Assembly (NCBI GenBank): GCA_020252865.1
Contig: JADCCH010000193.1
Span: forward strand, 1-7,483
Length of the DNA: 7,483 nucleotides
Reading direction: 5' to 3'
Source of the DNA: Methylobacterium sp.
Lineage (GTDB): Bacteria; Pseudomonadota; Alphaproteobacteria; Rhizobiales; Beijerinckiaceae
Shown: one piece after another, positions 1 through 6,536 of the stretch
How positions within the stretch are numbered: position 1 is the first letter of the stretch
How the letters are laid out: each line of letters starts with the position of its first letter
Program-made: the position numbers and the translations under genes
Notes under the pieces: generated by a model
The model's database searches: none
What the model was told of the DNA's origin: nothing
Seen by the model: the letters and a program-made list of their open reading frames with translations, nothing else

Positions 1-579
1 ATGGCGGGATCGCTTTCGCTGCTGGTGGAGGATGTGCTCGCGGCCTATCCTTTCGCGCAGCACCGGCTGATGCTGGATATCGGTGGCGGAACAGGCGGGT
101 TCATCCGCGCCGTGGCGGTGGCCGCGCCCGGCCTCGGATTCCAGCTTTTCGACCTGCCGCCGGTTTGCGCGCTCGCCGGCCCGCGATTCGCGGAAGCCGG
201 AATCGCCCACCGCGTCACCCTCATTCCCGGCAATGCGCGACTTGGGCCCCTGCCAAGAGGTGCCGATCTGGCCACCTTGATCCGCGTGTTGCACGACCAT
301 GACGATGGGGATGCGCAGGCGATTCTCAGAGGTGCCTTTGCTGCCCTTCCGCCGGGCGGAACCCTGCTGATCGCCGAGCCGATGAGCGGCCAGAAGGGCG
401 CCGAAGCCATGGCCGATGCCTATTTCGGTTTCTACCTGCTGGCCATGGGCTCAGGCCGCGCGCGCACGCCCGCAGAGATCCGGACCATGCTGGAAACGGC
501 GGGTTTCGAGGGCGCTCGCAGTCTTTCCATGCCCCGCCCGCTCTTGGCAAGCGGGCTCGTGGCGCGCAAACCCGCCTGA
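1..579 (+). CDS. crtF: CrtF, carotenoid (demethylspheroidene/hydroxyneurosporene-type) O-methyltransferase, 3' part only
   Basis: C-terminal 192 residues of a SAM-dependent O-methyltransferase; the 5' half lies before the window. The glycine-rich SAM motif LDIGGGTG is at visible residues 25-32. The acidic residue after strand 2 is in FDLP (50-53). The plant-type O-methyltransferase motif around the catalytic His is RVLHDHDD (95-102), followed by the PPGG turn (117-120) typical of this fold. Family members are about 370-400 aa, so roughly half is missing. The ATG at base 1 is in frame but is probably an internal Met, because the N-terminal dimerisation domain must precede it. CrtF methylates the 1-hydroxyl of acyclic carotenoids using SAM, giving the methoxy group of spheroidene or spirilloxanthin. 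The CrtF assignment rather than a generic methyltransferase rests partly on its position directly upstream of bchC, as in the crtEF-bchCXYZ superoperon. It ends with TGA at 577-579. Confidence 0.9.
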   Translation: MAGSLSLLVEDVLAAYPFAQHRLMLDIGGGTGGFIRAVAVAAPGLGFQLFDLPPVCALAGPRFAEAGIAHRVTLIPGNARLGPLPRGADLATLIRVLHDHDDGDAQAILRGAFAALPPGGTLLIAEPMSGQKGAEAMADAYFGFYLLAMGSGRARTPAEIRTMLETAGFEGARSLSMPRPLLASGLVARKPA

Positions 580-604
580 AAAGTGACAGAGATCATAGAA
601 TCCC

Positions 605-622
605 TGTCAAAAGAAATTGACA
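605..622. promoter_or_regulatory. PpsR/CrtJ-type operator, upstream box
   Basis: Perfect TGT-N12-ACA match, reading TGTCAAAAGAAATTGACA, with extended inverted half-sites TGTCA and TGACA. PpsR/CrtJ is the oxygen- and light-responsive repressor of bch/crt genes and binds this consensus as paired sites. The right half-site coincides with the -35 hexamer TTGACA (617-622), so occupancy should block RNA polymerase at the bchC promoter. Confidence 0.82.
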
Positions 623-644
623 ACCCAAGGCGTCACTCTAGAAT
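617..644 (+). promoter_or_regulatory. Predicted sigma70-type promoter of bchC
   Basis: A consensus -35 TTGACA (617-622), a 16-nt spacer and a -10 TAGAAT (639-644, 5/6 match to TATAAT) lie in a locally AT-rich gap. Transcription would start near 650, giving a leader of about 40 nt before the bchC ATG at 691. The promoter is overlapped on its upstream side by one PpsR/CrtJ box and followed by a second, as expected for the redox-regulated bchC promoter in purple bacteria. The start site is predicted, not measured. Confidence 0.72.
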
Positions 645-654
645 TACAAATGGC

Positions 655-672
655 TGTCATTCCAGCCTGACA
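655..672. promoter_or_regulatory. PpsR/CrtJ-type operator, downstream box
   Basis: Second perfect TGT-N12-ACA palindrome, TGTCATTCCAGCCTGACA. It sits just downstream of the predicted start site, within the bchC leader. The two boxes have centres 50 bp apart and are separated by 32 bp, so they bracket the promoter. Paired boxes are the usual arrangement for cooperative binding by this repressor. Confidence 0.8.
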
Positions 673-690
673 CAGAAGGTCGAATCCGCC

Positions 691-1623
691 ATGCAAACGC
701 TTGCGGTCGTCATGGAGAAGCCCGAGCAGCTCGCGCTGCGGCGGCTCGACTTGGTCGATCCCGGCGCAGAAGACGTGGTGGTGGATATCGCCTGGAGCGG
801 AATCAGCACCGGCACCGAGAAGCTGCTCTGGACCGGCGCCATGCCGCCTTTTCCCGGCCTCGGCTATCCGCTTGTTCCGGGTTACGAATCGGTGGGCCGC
901 GTCATCGAGGCGGGTCCTCGATCCGGGCGCCATATTGGCGAGCAGGTTTTCGTGCCCGGCTCGAAAGGGTTCCGTGACGCCCGTGGGCTGTTTGGCGGTG
1001 CCGCAAGCCGCGTCGTGGTGCAGGGCGCGCGTGTAAGACCGGTATCGGAGAGCCTGGGCCGCGAAGCGGTTCTCCTGGCGCTCGCCGCGACGGCGCATCA
1101 CGCGATTGTGGCGGAAGCGAGCGCGCTTCCCGATCTCATCATCGGCCACGGCGTTCTGGGTCGCCTCATCGCACGGATCGCGGTGGCGCTTGGCGGCAAG
1201 CCGGTCGTCTGGGAAACCAGTTCCCTCCGTCTCACGGGTGCAGAGGGCTATGCGCTCCGCCACCCCGATGAAGATCAGGACAGCCGCTACCGCACGATCT
1301 GTGATGCCAGTGGCGATGCGAGCCTGATGGATCGGCTGATTGCCCGGCTTCTGCCCGGCGGCGAACTGGTTCTTGCCGGCTTCTACCACGCGCCGATCCA
1401 GTTTGACTTCGCACCCGCCTTCCTGCGCGAACTCCGCCTGCGCGTCGCGGCGGAATGGCGCGAACCCGATCTCGCGGCCGTGCAGCGGCTGGTGGCGGCG
1501 GGCGCCTTGTCGCTCGATGGTCTCATCACCCATTCGGAACCGTTCGAGAATGCGCCTTCGGCCTATCGCACCGCCTTCGGCGATGACCGGTGCCTGAAAA
1601 TGATCCTCGAGTGGAGAGCCTGA
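691..1623 (+). CDS. bchC: BchC, 3-hydroxyethyl bacteriochlorophyllide a dehydrogenase
   Basis: 310-aa medium-chain dehydrogenase-like protein that oxidises the C3 hydroxyethyl group to the C3 acetyl group of bacteriochlorophyllide a, late in bacteriochlorophyll synthesis. Visible features are the MDR-type segment SGISTGTE (36-43), with Ser and Thr where zinc alcohol dehydrogenases usually carry Cys; PGYESVG (63-69); and the Rossmann nucleotide-binding turn GHGVLGRL (152-159), followed by strand and helix elements to the C-terminus. The length matches the family (about 310-315 aa). The start is the ATG at 691, with AGAAGG at 674-679 as ribosome binding site. An in-frame GTG at 583 would add 36 residues, but that stretch holds the promoter and operators. 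It is the first gene of bchCXYZ, and only 2 nt separate its stop from bchX. Confidence 0.95.
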   Translation: MQTLAVVMEKPEQLALRRLDLVDPGAEDVVVDIAWSGISTGTEKLLWTGAMPPFPGLGYPLVPGYESVGRVIEAGPRSGRHIGEQVFVPGSKGFRDARGLFGGAASRVVVQGARVRPVSESLGREAVLLALAATAHHAIVAEASALPDLIIGHGVLGRLIARIAVALGGKPVVWETSSLRLTGAEGYALRHPDEDQDSRYRTICDASGDASLMDRLIARLLPGGELVLAGFYHAPIQFDFAPAFLRELRLRVAAEWREPDLAAVQRLVAAGALSLDGLITHSEPFENAPSAYRTAFGDDRCLKMILEWRA

Positions 1624-1625
1624 CG

Positions 1626-2669
1626 ATGAATGTCCAATTGCGCGACAAGGCCCTGAAGGTCGAGGTTACCCGGAACGGACAGTCCGTTGCTGGCGCGATG
1701 GCCGAGAAGCTGCGGGCGGAAGCGGCTTCCGCGGAGCCGGAGGTGCATGCCGCGCCGGCCACGAGCCAGACGCAAGTGATCGCGATCTATGGCAAGGGCG
1801 GCATCGGCAAGAGCTTCACGCTCGCCAATCTAAGCTACATGATGGCCCAGCAGGGCAAGAAGGTGCTGCTGATCGGTTGCGACCCGAAATCGGACACCAC
1901 CTCGCTGCTCTTCGGCGGGAAGGCCTGCCCCACCATCATCGAGACCTCCTCGAAGAAGAAGCTCGCCGGCGACGAGGTGAAGATCGGTGATGTCTGCTTC
2001 GTGCGCGACGGCGTGTTTGCGATGGAGCTTGGCGGGCCGGAAGTGGGCCGCGGCTGCGGCGGGCGCGGCATCATCCATGGCTTCGAGCTGCTCGAAAAGC
2101 TCGGCTTCCATGAATGGGGCTTCGATTACGTGCTGCTCGACTTCCTGGGCGACGTGGTCTGCGGCGGCTTCGGCCTGCCGATCGCGCGCGATATGTGCCA
2201 GAAGGTCATCATCGTCGGCTCGAACGACCTGCAATCGCTCTATGTCGCGAACAATGTCTGCTCGGCCGTGGAGTATTTCCGCAAGCTTGGCGGCAATGTC
2301 GGCGTCGCGGGCATCGTGATCAACAAGGATGACGGCACCGGCGAGGCGCAGGCTTTCGCGGATTCCGCCGGGATTCCCGTCCTCGCGGCCATTCCCGCGG
2401 ATGAGGATATCCGCCGCAAGAGCGCGAAATACGAGATCATCGGCCGCCCGGACAGCCCGTGGGGCCCGCTCTTCGAGAACCTCGCAAGGAACGTCGCGGA
2501 AGCCCCTCCGATGCGCCCGAAGCCGCTGACGCCGGATGGCCTGCTTGGCCTCTTCGATGGCGATTCCGTCGGCCGCGACGTGGTGCTGGTGCCGGCCACC
2601 CTCGAGCAGATGTGCGGCACGTCCGATCTCGTGAAGCCAACGCTGGAGGTGATCTACGACTCCGTCTGA
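1626..2669 (+). CDS. bchX: BchX, chlorophyllide a oxidoreductase iron-sulfur ATPase subunit
   Basis: 347-aa NifH/BchL-family protein. As a homodimer it binds MgATP and a bridging [4Fe-4S] cluster and passes electrons to BchYZ, which reduces ring B of chlorophyllide a. The P-loop GKGGIGKS is at 56-63. The switch-like segment CDPKSDTTSLLF begins at Cys85. The two cluster cysteines are Cys144 in GRGCGGRG and Cys179 in GDVVCGGFG, and DGTGEAQAFA follows at 236-245. About 50 residues rich in Ala and Glu precede the first beta strand; such extensions are usual for BchX and distinguish it from BchL. The ATG at 1626 has GGAGAG at 1613-1618, 7 nt upstream. A GTG at 1590 inside bchC is less likely. The gene is probably co-transcribed with bchC and bchY. 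Confidence 0.97.
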   Translation: MNVQLRDKALKVEVTRNGQSVAGAMAEKLRAEAASAEPEVHAAPATSQTQVIAIYGKGGIGKSFTLANLSYMMAQQGKKVLLIGCDPKSDTTSLLFGGKACPTIIETSSKKKLAGDEVKIGDVCFVRDGVFAMELGGPEVGRGCGGRGIIHGFELLEKLGFHEWGFDYVLLDFLGDVVCGGFGLPIARDMCQKVIIVGSNDLQSLYVANNVCSAVEYFRKLGGNVGVAGIVINKDDGTGEAQAFADSAGIPVLAAIPADEDIRRKSAKYEIIGRPDSPWGPLFENLARNVAEAPPMRPKPLTPDGLLGLFDGDSVGRDVVLVPATLEQMCGTSDLVKPTLEVIYDSV

Positions 2670-2705
2670 TCCGCTCAATCGCTTGCGTCCGCTAGGGAAT
2701 TTAGG

Positions 2706-4268
2706 ATGACCGCCCGTCTTGACCCGAACATCGCTTCCCCGCCCGGCGCGCCTGCCCCGGAACCGAAGCCGGTTGGCCAGGTGACGGATCATGTCGATGG
2801 CATCGGCTGTCACACGGACAAGACCAGCCTGAAGGTCCGCGCGGCCGGCGCTGGCCTCGCCGAGACGCTCGCGCGATACGAAGCGGATTACCCCGCGGGT
2901 CCGCATGAGAAGCCGCAGAGCATGTGCCCGGCTTTCGGCTCGCTCCGCGTGGGCTTGCGCATGCGCCGCACGGCCACGGTGCTTTCGGGCTCGGCCTGCT
3001 GTGTCTATGGCCTCACCTTCACCTCGCATTTCTACGGCGCGCGCCGGAGCGTGGGCTATGTGCCATTCAATTCCGAAACGCTTGTCACCGGCAAGCTCTT
3101 CGAGGATATCCGCGACGCGGTCTTCAAGCTCGCCGATCCCAAGCTCTATGATGCGGTGGTCGTCACCAACCTCTGCGTGCCGAGCGCTTCGGGCGTGCCA
3201 TTGCGGCTTCTCCCGAAGGAAATCAACGGCGTGCGCATCATCGGCATCGATGTGCCGGGCTTCGGTGTGCCGACCCATGCCGAGGCAAAGGATATCCTCG
3301 CCGGCGCGATGCTGAACTATGCGCGCCAGGAAGCCGAGCACGGCCCGGTGCAGGCGCCGCGCGGAGGTAAATCCGAGAAGCCCTCCGTGACGCTTCTCGG
3401 CGAGATGTTCCCGGCCGACCCCGTGGGCATCGGCATGATGCTGGAGCCGATGGGGCTCGCGGCCGGCCCGGTGGTTCCCACCCGCGAATGGCGCGAACTC
3501 TATGCGGCGCTGGATTGCGCGGCGGTCGCGGCCATCCACCCCTTCTACACCGCGTCGATCCGCGAATTCGAGGTCGCGGGACGCCGCGTCGTCGGTTCCG
3601 CGCCCGTCGGGCATGACGGCACCGCCGCCTGGCTCGAGAAGATCGGCAAGGCCTGCAACGTGCCGGCCGGGCGCATCGCGGCTGCGCAGAACATGATCCT
3701 TCCGGCCGTCAAGGGCGCGCTTTCCGCGAGGCGCATCGAGGGCCGCATCACTCTCTCGGGCTATGAAGGCTCCGAACTGCTGGTCGCGCGCCTCCTCGTC
3801 GAGAGCGGCGCGGATCTGCGTTACGTCGGCACGGCCTGCCCACGCACGGTCTGGTCGGATGACGACCGCGACTGGCTCCTCGCGCATGGCGTCCAGGTGC
3901 AGTATCGCGCCTCGCTCGAGCAGGATCTCGCGGCGATGAACGAGTACAAGCCCGATCTTGTCATTGGCACCACGCCCGTGGTGCAGAAGGCGAAGGAACT
4001 GGCGATACCGGCGCTTTACTTCACGAACCTCATCTCCGCGCGGCCTCTCATGGGTCCGGCGGGGGCGGGCAGCCTCGCGCAGGTCATCAATGGCGCTTTG
4101 GGCAACAAGGCCCGTTTCGACGCGATGAACGCGTTCTTCCATGGCGTCGGAACCGGACATGCCGCCGGCATCTGGCCCTCGGGCGAGCCCGTCGACGATC
4201 CCGACAAGCGCAAGCGTCTTGAGGCCCGCGCCATCAAGGCGAAGCGCCTGGCCGAGGAGATCCCGTGA
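2706..4268 (+). CDS. bchY: BchY, chlorophyllide a oxidoreductase subunit Y
   Basis: 520-aa NifD/BchN-like subunit of COR. It pairs with BchZ to hold the catalytic [4Fe-4S] cluster and bind chlorophyllide a. Conserved blocks include DGIGCHTDK (31-39), [12 protein letters not shown] (72-83), [12 protein letters not shown] (94-105) and [11 protein letters not shown] (155-165). Cys74, Cys99 (or the adjacent Cys98) and Cys157 are the likely cluster ligands contributed by this subunit; that assignment is by analogy to BchN/NifD. The highly conserved run around [12 protein letters not shown] (121-132) and [12 protein letters not shown] (183-194) is diagnostic. The start is the ATG at 2706, with AGGGA at 2694-2698 placed 7 nt upstream and 36 nt after the bchX stop. 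The stop overlaps the bchZ start. Confidence 0.96.
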   Translation: MTARLDPNIASPPGAPAPEPKPVGQVTDHVDGIGCHTDKTSLKVRAAGAGLAETLARYEADYPAGPHEKPQSMCPAFGSLRVGLRMRRTATVLSGSACCVYGLTFTSHFYGARRSVGYVPFNSETLVTGKLFEDIRDAVFKLADPKLYDAVVVTNLCVPSASGVPLRLLPKEINGVRIIGIDVPGFGVPTHAEAKDILAGAMLNYARQEAEHGPVQAPRGGKSEKPSVTLLGEMFPADPVGIGMMLEPMGLAAGPVVPTREWRELYAALDCAAVAAIHPFYTASIREFEVAGRRVVGSAPVGHDGTAAWLEKIGKACNVPAGRIAAAQNMILPAVKGALSARRIEGRITLSGYEGSELLVARLLVESGADLRYVGTACPRTVWSDDDRDWLLAHGVQVQYRASLEQDLAAMNEYKPDLVIGTTPVVQKAKELAIPALYFTNLISARPLMGPAGAGSLAQVINGALGNKARFDAMNAFFHGVGTGHAAGIWPSGEPVDDPDKRKRLEARAIKAKRLAEEIP

Positions 4269-5716
4269 TGCTGATCCTCGATCACGACAGGGCAGGGGGT
4301 TATTGGGGCGCGGTCTATGTCTTCACGGCGGTGAAGGGGCTGCAGGTCATCATCGACGGACCGGTGGGCTGCGAGAACCTCCCCGTCACCTCGGTGCTGC
4401 ATTACACCGATGCGCTGCCGCCGCATGAACTGCCGATCGTCGTCACCGGCCTCGGCGAGGAGGAACTGGGCCAGCATGGCACCGAGAACGCCATGAAACA
4501 GGCCTATTCGGTGCTGGATTCGGTGCTGCCCTCCGTGGTGGTCACGGGATCGATCGCCGAGATGATCGGCGGCGGCGTGACCCCGCAGGGCACGAGCATC
4601 CAGCGCTTCCTGCCACGCACCATCGACGAGGACCAGTGGCAGAGCGCCAACCGCGCGATGATGTGGCTGTGGAGCGAATTCGGCCCGAAGAAGGTGCCGA
4701 AACCGAAGCCGCGCACGGAGGGCAGGAAGCCCAGGGTCAACATCATCGGCCCCGCCTATGGCATGTTCAACATGCCGTCTGACCTCGCGGAAATCCGGCG
4801 CCTCGTCGAGGGCATCGGCGCGGAAGTGCATATGAGCTTTCCGCTCGGCACGCATCTCGCCGATATCGGCAAGCTTGCCGAGGCGGAGGTGAATATCTGC
4901 CTTTACCGCGAATTCGGCCGCATGCTCTGCGAGGCGCTCGAAAGGCCCTATCTCCAGGCGCCCATCGGCCTGCACTCGACCACGAAATTCCTGCGCTCCC
5001 TCGGCGAATTGCTGGGTCTTGACCCCGAGCCCTTCATCGCGCGGGAGAAGCACACGACGATCAAGCCGATCTGGGATCTCTGGCGTTCGGTGACGCAGGA
5101 TTTCTTCGGCACGGCCTCCTTCGCGATCGTCGCGAACGAGACCTATGCCCGGGGTGTCCGGCATTTCCTTGAAGACGAGATGGGCCTGCCCTGCACGCTC
5201 GCGGTCTCGCGCTGTGCCGGCACGAAAACGGATGCGGAGGCGATCATCCAGTCGATCCGCGAGAAGCCGCCGCTCGTCCTGTTCGGCAGCTACAATGAGC
5301 GCATGTACATGGCGGAAGCGGGCGCGCGGGGCATGTATATCCCCGCCTCCTTCCCCGGCGCGATCATCCGGCGGCACACGGGCACACCCTTCATGGGTTA
5401 TGCCGGCGCGGTCTATCTCGTCCAGGAAGTGTGTAATGCGCTCTTCGATGCGCTGTTCCACATCCTGCCGCTTGCGAGCCAGATGGATGCGGTGGCGGCA
5501 ACGCCCACCCGTGAGCATCGCGAATTGACCTGGGAGCGCGAAGCGAAGGCGCTTCTTGATCGCTTTCTCGAGCGTCAACCCGTCCTGGTCCGGATCTCTG
5601 CCGCCAAACGCCTGCGCGACAATGCGGAACGCCAGGCGCGCGCTGCCGGCCTCACAATCGTGCAGCCCGAACATCTCGATGCTGAAGCACGCGCAAAACC
5701 GGAGATGCAGACATGA
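4268..5716 (+). CDS. bchZ: BchZ, chlorophyllide a oxidoreductase subunit Z
   Basis: 482-aa NifK/BchB-like subunit of COR, partner of BchY. It opens with [14 protein letters not shown], typical of BchZ, then GPVGCENLP (31-39), in which Cys35 is the probable cluster ligand. [10 protein letters not shown] (93-102) and the core nitrogenase-like fold follow. The C-terminal segment at about 421-457 ([13 protein letters not shown] onward, with [14 protein letters not shown]) resembles the small helical 'PCP_red' domain also found at the C-terminus of BchB. I take the ATG at 4268, whose A is the last base of the bchY TGA. GAGGAGA at 4254-4260 lies 7 nt upstream. A GTG one codon earlier (4265) is possible but would add a single residue. 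The overlap suggests translational coupling and equal amounts of Y and Z. In Rhodobacter the puf promoter lies inside the 3' part of this gene. Confidence 0.96.
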   Translation: MLILDHDRAGGYWGAVYVFTAVKGLQVIIDGPVGCENLPVTSVLHYTDALPPHELPIVVTGLGEEELGQHGTENAMKQAYSVLDSVLPSVVVTGSIAEMIGGGVTPQGTSIQRFLPRTIDEDQWQSANRAMMWLWSEFGPKKVPKPKPRTEGRKPRVNIIGPAYGMFNMPSDLAEIRRLVEGIGAEVHMSFPLGTHLADIGKLAEAEVNICLYREFGRMLCEALERPYLQAPIGLHSTTKFLRSLGELLGLDPEPFIAREKHTTIKPIWDLWRSVTQDFFGTASFAIVANETYARGVRHFLEDEMGLPCTLAVSRCAGTKTDAEAIIQSIREKPPLVLFGSYNERMYMAEAGARGMYIPASFPGAIIRRHTGTPFMGYAGAVYLVQEVCNALFDALFHILPLASQMDAVAATPTREHRELTWEREAKALLDRFLERQPVLVRISAAKRLRDNAERQARAAGLTIVQPEHLDAEARAKPEMQT

Positions 5717-5775
5717 CGGATATGCCGATCACCTACGCGCCCTCCGACCCTCGCGAGAACAAGAAGGAGCCTGCC

Positions 5776-6006
5776 ATGAGCTACGCCACCAAGCTCGATC
5801 GTCCGCAGCGCCTCAAATCGCGCGCGGATCAGGCCCGGCTTTGCCGGCGCATCACCTTCGTCACCGCCTGCATGCTGGTTCCCGTCGTGATCGGCCGCCG
5901 CTTCATGCGTGCGAAAAACACGCCCGGCCCCCGCAACCGCACCTCCGTCTTCATGGAAGCGCGGGCGGATGCGGGAGCCATCATCCCCTGGATCTTCATG
6001 GGATGA
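5776..6006 (+). CDS. pufQ: PufQ, small membrane protein for bacteriochlorophyll delivery/assembly
   Basis: 76-aa protein. It is basic at the N-terminus, has one hydrophobic segment (residues about 26-40, ITFVTACMLVPVVIG) and a polar C-terminus ending EARADAGAIIPWIFMG, which fits the pufQ C-terminal pattern (Arg-Ala...Glu-Ala-Gly...Ile-x-Pro-x-Ile-Phe). Known PufQ proteins are about 74 aa. PufQ is needed for normal bacteriochlorophyll levels in Rhodobacter and has been proposed to carry pigment or precursors; its exact mechanism is unsettled. I choose the ATG at 5776 because AAGAAGGAG (5761-5769) is a near-ideal ribosome site 6 nt upstream and the length then fits. An in-frame ATG at 5713 overlaps the bchZ stop as ATGA and would give 97 aa. 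The sequence is divergent, so the call rests on position plus the C-terminal motif. Confidence 0.82.
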   Translation: MSYATKLDRPQRLKSRADQARLCRRITFVTACMLVPVVIGRRFMRAKNTPGPRNRTSVFMEARADAGAIIPWIFMG

Positions 6007-6073
6007 GGAATTGCTGCGGAACGGGCTCCGGCCTGCTCCGAGGCATGCTGCGGGCAAGGCTGCAGCTCACCGG

Positions 6074-6092
6074 CCGTGCGGGAGATGCACGG
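6074..6092 (+). promoter_or_regulatory. Stem-loop in the pufQ-pufB gap
   Basis: CCGTGC (6074-6079) pairs perfectly with GCACGG (6087-6092) around a 7-nt loop, 37 nt before the pufB start. The 123-nt gap (6007-6129) holds no other gene I can support. In Rhodobacter the region upstream of pufB is a processing site, and a 5' hairpin helps protect the pufBA mRNA. That role is inferred here. No U-run follows, so it is not a typical terminator. Confidence 0.5.
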
Positions 6093-6129
6093 TAACTTCC
6101 AGCCCCGGAAAGCCGAAAGGACAACGCTC

Positions 6130-6276
6130 ATGGCTGACAAAGGAGGGTCCCTGACGGGCCTCACCGAAAATGAGGCGAAGGAATTCCATGGTTTCTTCAT
6201 GCAAGGAACACTTGGGTTCGCCGCCGTTTCGCTGATCGCGCATATCCTTATCTGGATGTGGCGACCGTGGTTCTAA
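6130..6276 (+). CDS. pufB: PufB, light-harvesting LH1 beta polypeptide
   Basis: 48-aa single-span antenna polypeptide. LH1 beta pairs with LH1 alpha and two bacteriochlorophylls, forming the ring around the reaction centre in the cytoplasmic membrane. It starts [20 protein letters not shown]. It shows the conserved His20, the hydrophobic span at about 22-43 and the bacteriochlorophyll ligand His38 in [12 protein letters not shown]. The Trp at +9 after His38 (Trp47), which hydrogen-bonds the pigment acetyl group in LH1 beta, is present. The C-terminus ends at WRPWF, as in most family members. AAAGGA at 6116-6121 lies 8 nt before the ATG at 6130. It is followed after 42 nt by pufA. Expression as part of the pufQBALM transcript is expected. 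Confidence 0.97.
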   Translation: MADKGGSLTGLTENEAKEFHGFFMQGTLGFAAVSLIAHILIWMWRPWF

Positions 6277-6282
6277 GTATGA

Positions 6283-6300
6283 CTCGAGATCATTCTCGAG
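6283..6300 (+). promoter_or_regulatory. Stem-loop in the pufB-pufA gap
   Basis: CTCGAGA (6283-6289) and TCTCGAG (6294-6300) form a perfect 7-bp stem with a TCAT loop, between the pufB stop and the pufA ribosome site (CGGAG, 6306-6310). Each arm also contains the self-complementary hexamer CTCGAG, making a tandem repeat 12 nt apart. It may tune pufA translation or stabilise the message; function is not shown by the sequence. Confidence 0.5.
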
Positions 6301-6318
6301 AAACACGGAGACAAATAC

Positions 6319-6480
6319 ATGTGGAGACTTTGGTACATCTTTGATCCACGGCGTACGCTGGTGGCGGTGTGCACGTTCGCCTTTCTGATGGTGATGATCA
6401 ATCACTTCATCCAGTTGAGCACGCCTCGCTACAACAGCTGGCTGAACGCGCCCGTGGCCGCGAAAGCGGCCCCGAAATAA
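6319..6480 (+). CDS. pufA: PufA, light-harvesting LH1 alpha polypeptide
   Basis: 53-aa single-span LH1 alpha polypeptide, too short for many gene finders. The N-terminus MWRLWYIFDPRR is the typical LH1 alpha membrane-surface segment. The hydrophobic span runs over about residues 13-33, with the bacteriochlorophyll ligand His29 in MVMINHFIQLST (24-35). FDPRR-to-His spacing and His-to-LST spacing match family members such as that of Rhodobacter sphaeroides. Then TPRYNSWLN differs: most LH1 alpha chains I recall read YNW or FNW, so one Ser is inserted and the Trp sits at +12 rather than +11 from His. A short Ala/Lys-rich tail (VAAKAAPK) closes the chain. CGGAG (6306-6310) is 8 nt upstream of the ATG; the stop TAA is 6478-6480. 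It works with PufB in the antenna ring. Confidence 0.95.
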   Translation: MWRLWYIFDPRRTLVAVCTFAFLMVMINHFIQLSTPRYNSWLNAPVAAKAAPK

Positions 6481-6495
6481 CGGCATTGGTCCGGG

Positions 6496-6519
6496 CGGGT
6501 CTTTGTGATGGAAGACCCG
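6496..6519 (+). promoter_or_regulatory. First stem-loop in the pufA-pufL gap
   Basis: CGGGTCTT (6496-6503) pairs perfectly with AAGACCCG (6512-6519) around an 8-nt loop, 15 nt after the pufA stop. No U-run follows. In Rhodobacter capsulatus, hairpins at this position block 3' exonucleases and keep the pufBA segment more stable than pufLM, raising LH1 over reaction centre. The same role is inferred here. Confidence 0.72.
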
Positions 6520-6536
6520 AACCGGGTGACGACAAC

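Noticed and set aside
1..579. Reading the first frame as a complete small methyltransferase starting at base 1
   Set aside because: The SAM motif would begin only 25 residues in, and the family needs an N-terminal domain. The ATG at the very edge is best explained as an internal Met of crtF.
583..690. Upstream GTG start giving a 346-aa BchC
   Set aside because: The added stretch contains the promoter and both PpsR/CrtJ boxes, has no conserved sequence and no ribosome site. The ATG at 691 gives the family length.
1590..1625. Upstream GTG start for BchX inside bchC
   Set aside because: The ATG at 1626 has a well-placed GGAGAG; the extra 12 residues would be read from bchC coding sequence.
1830..4160. 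776-codon open frame on the - strand across bchX and bchY
   Set aside because: It lies wholly antisense to two clearly conserved genes, has the Arg/His/Ala-rich composition of a shadow frame in high-G+C DNA and shows no domain. The same applies to - strand frames at 4016-5674, 607-1533 and 6638-7321.
5400..5712. Separate puf promoter inside late bchZ
   Set aside because: Expected from Rhodobacter. TTGACC at 5524-5529 resembles a -35, but I see no fitting -10 at 16-18 nt and no TGT-N12-ACA box, so no position can be supported.
5909..6154. 81-codon + strand frame spanning the pufQ end and pufB start
   Set aside because: It overlaps two real genes in another frame, has no ribosome site and is low-complexity in composition.
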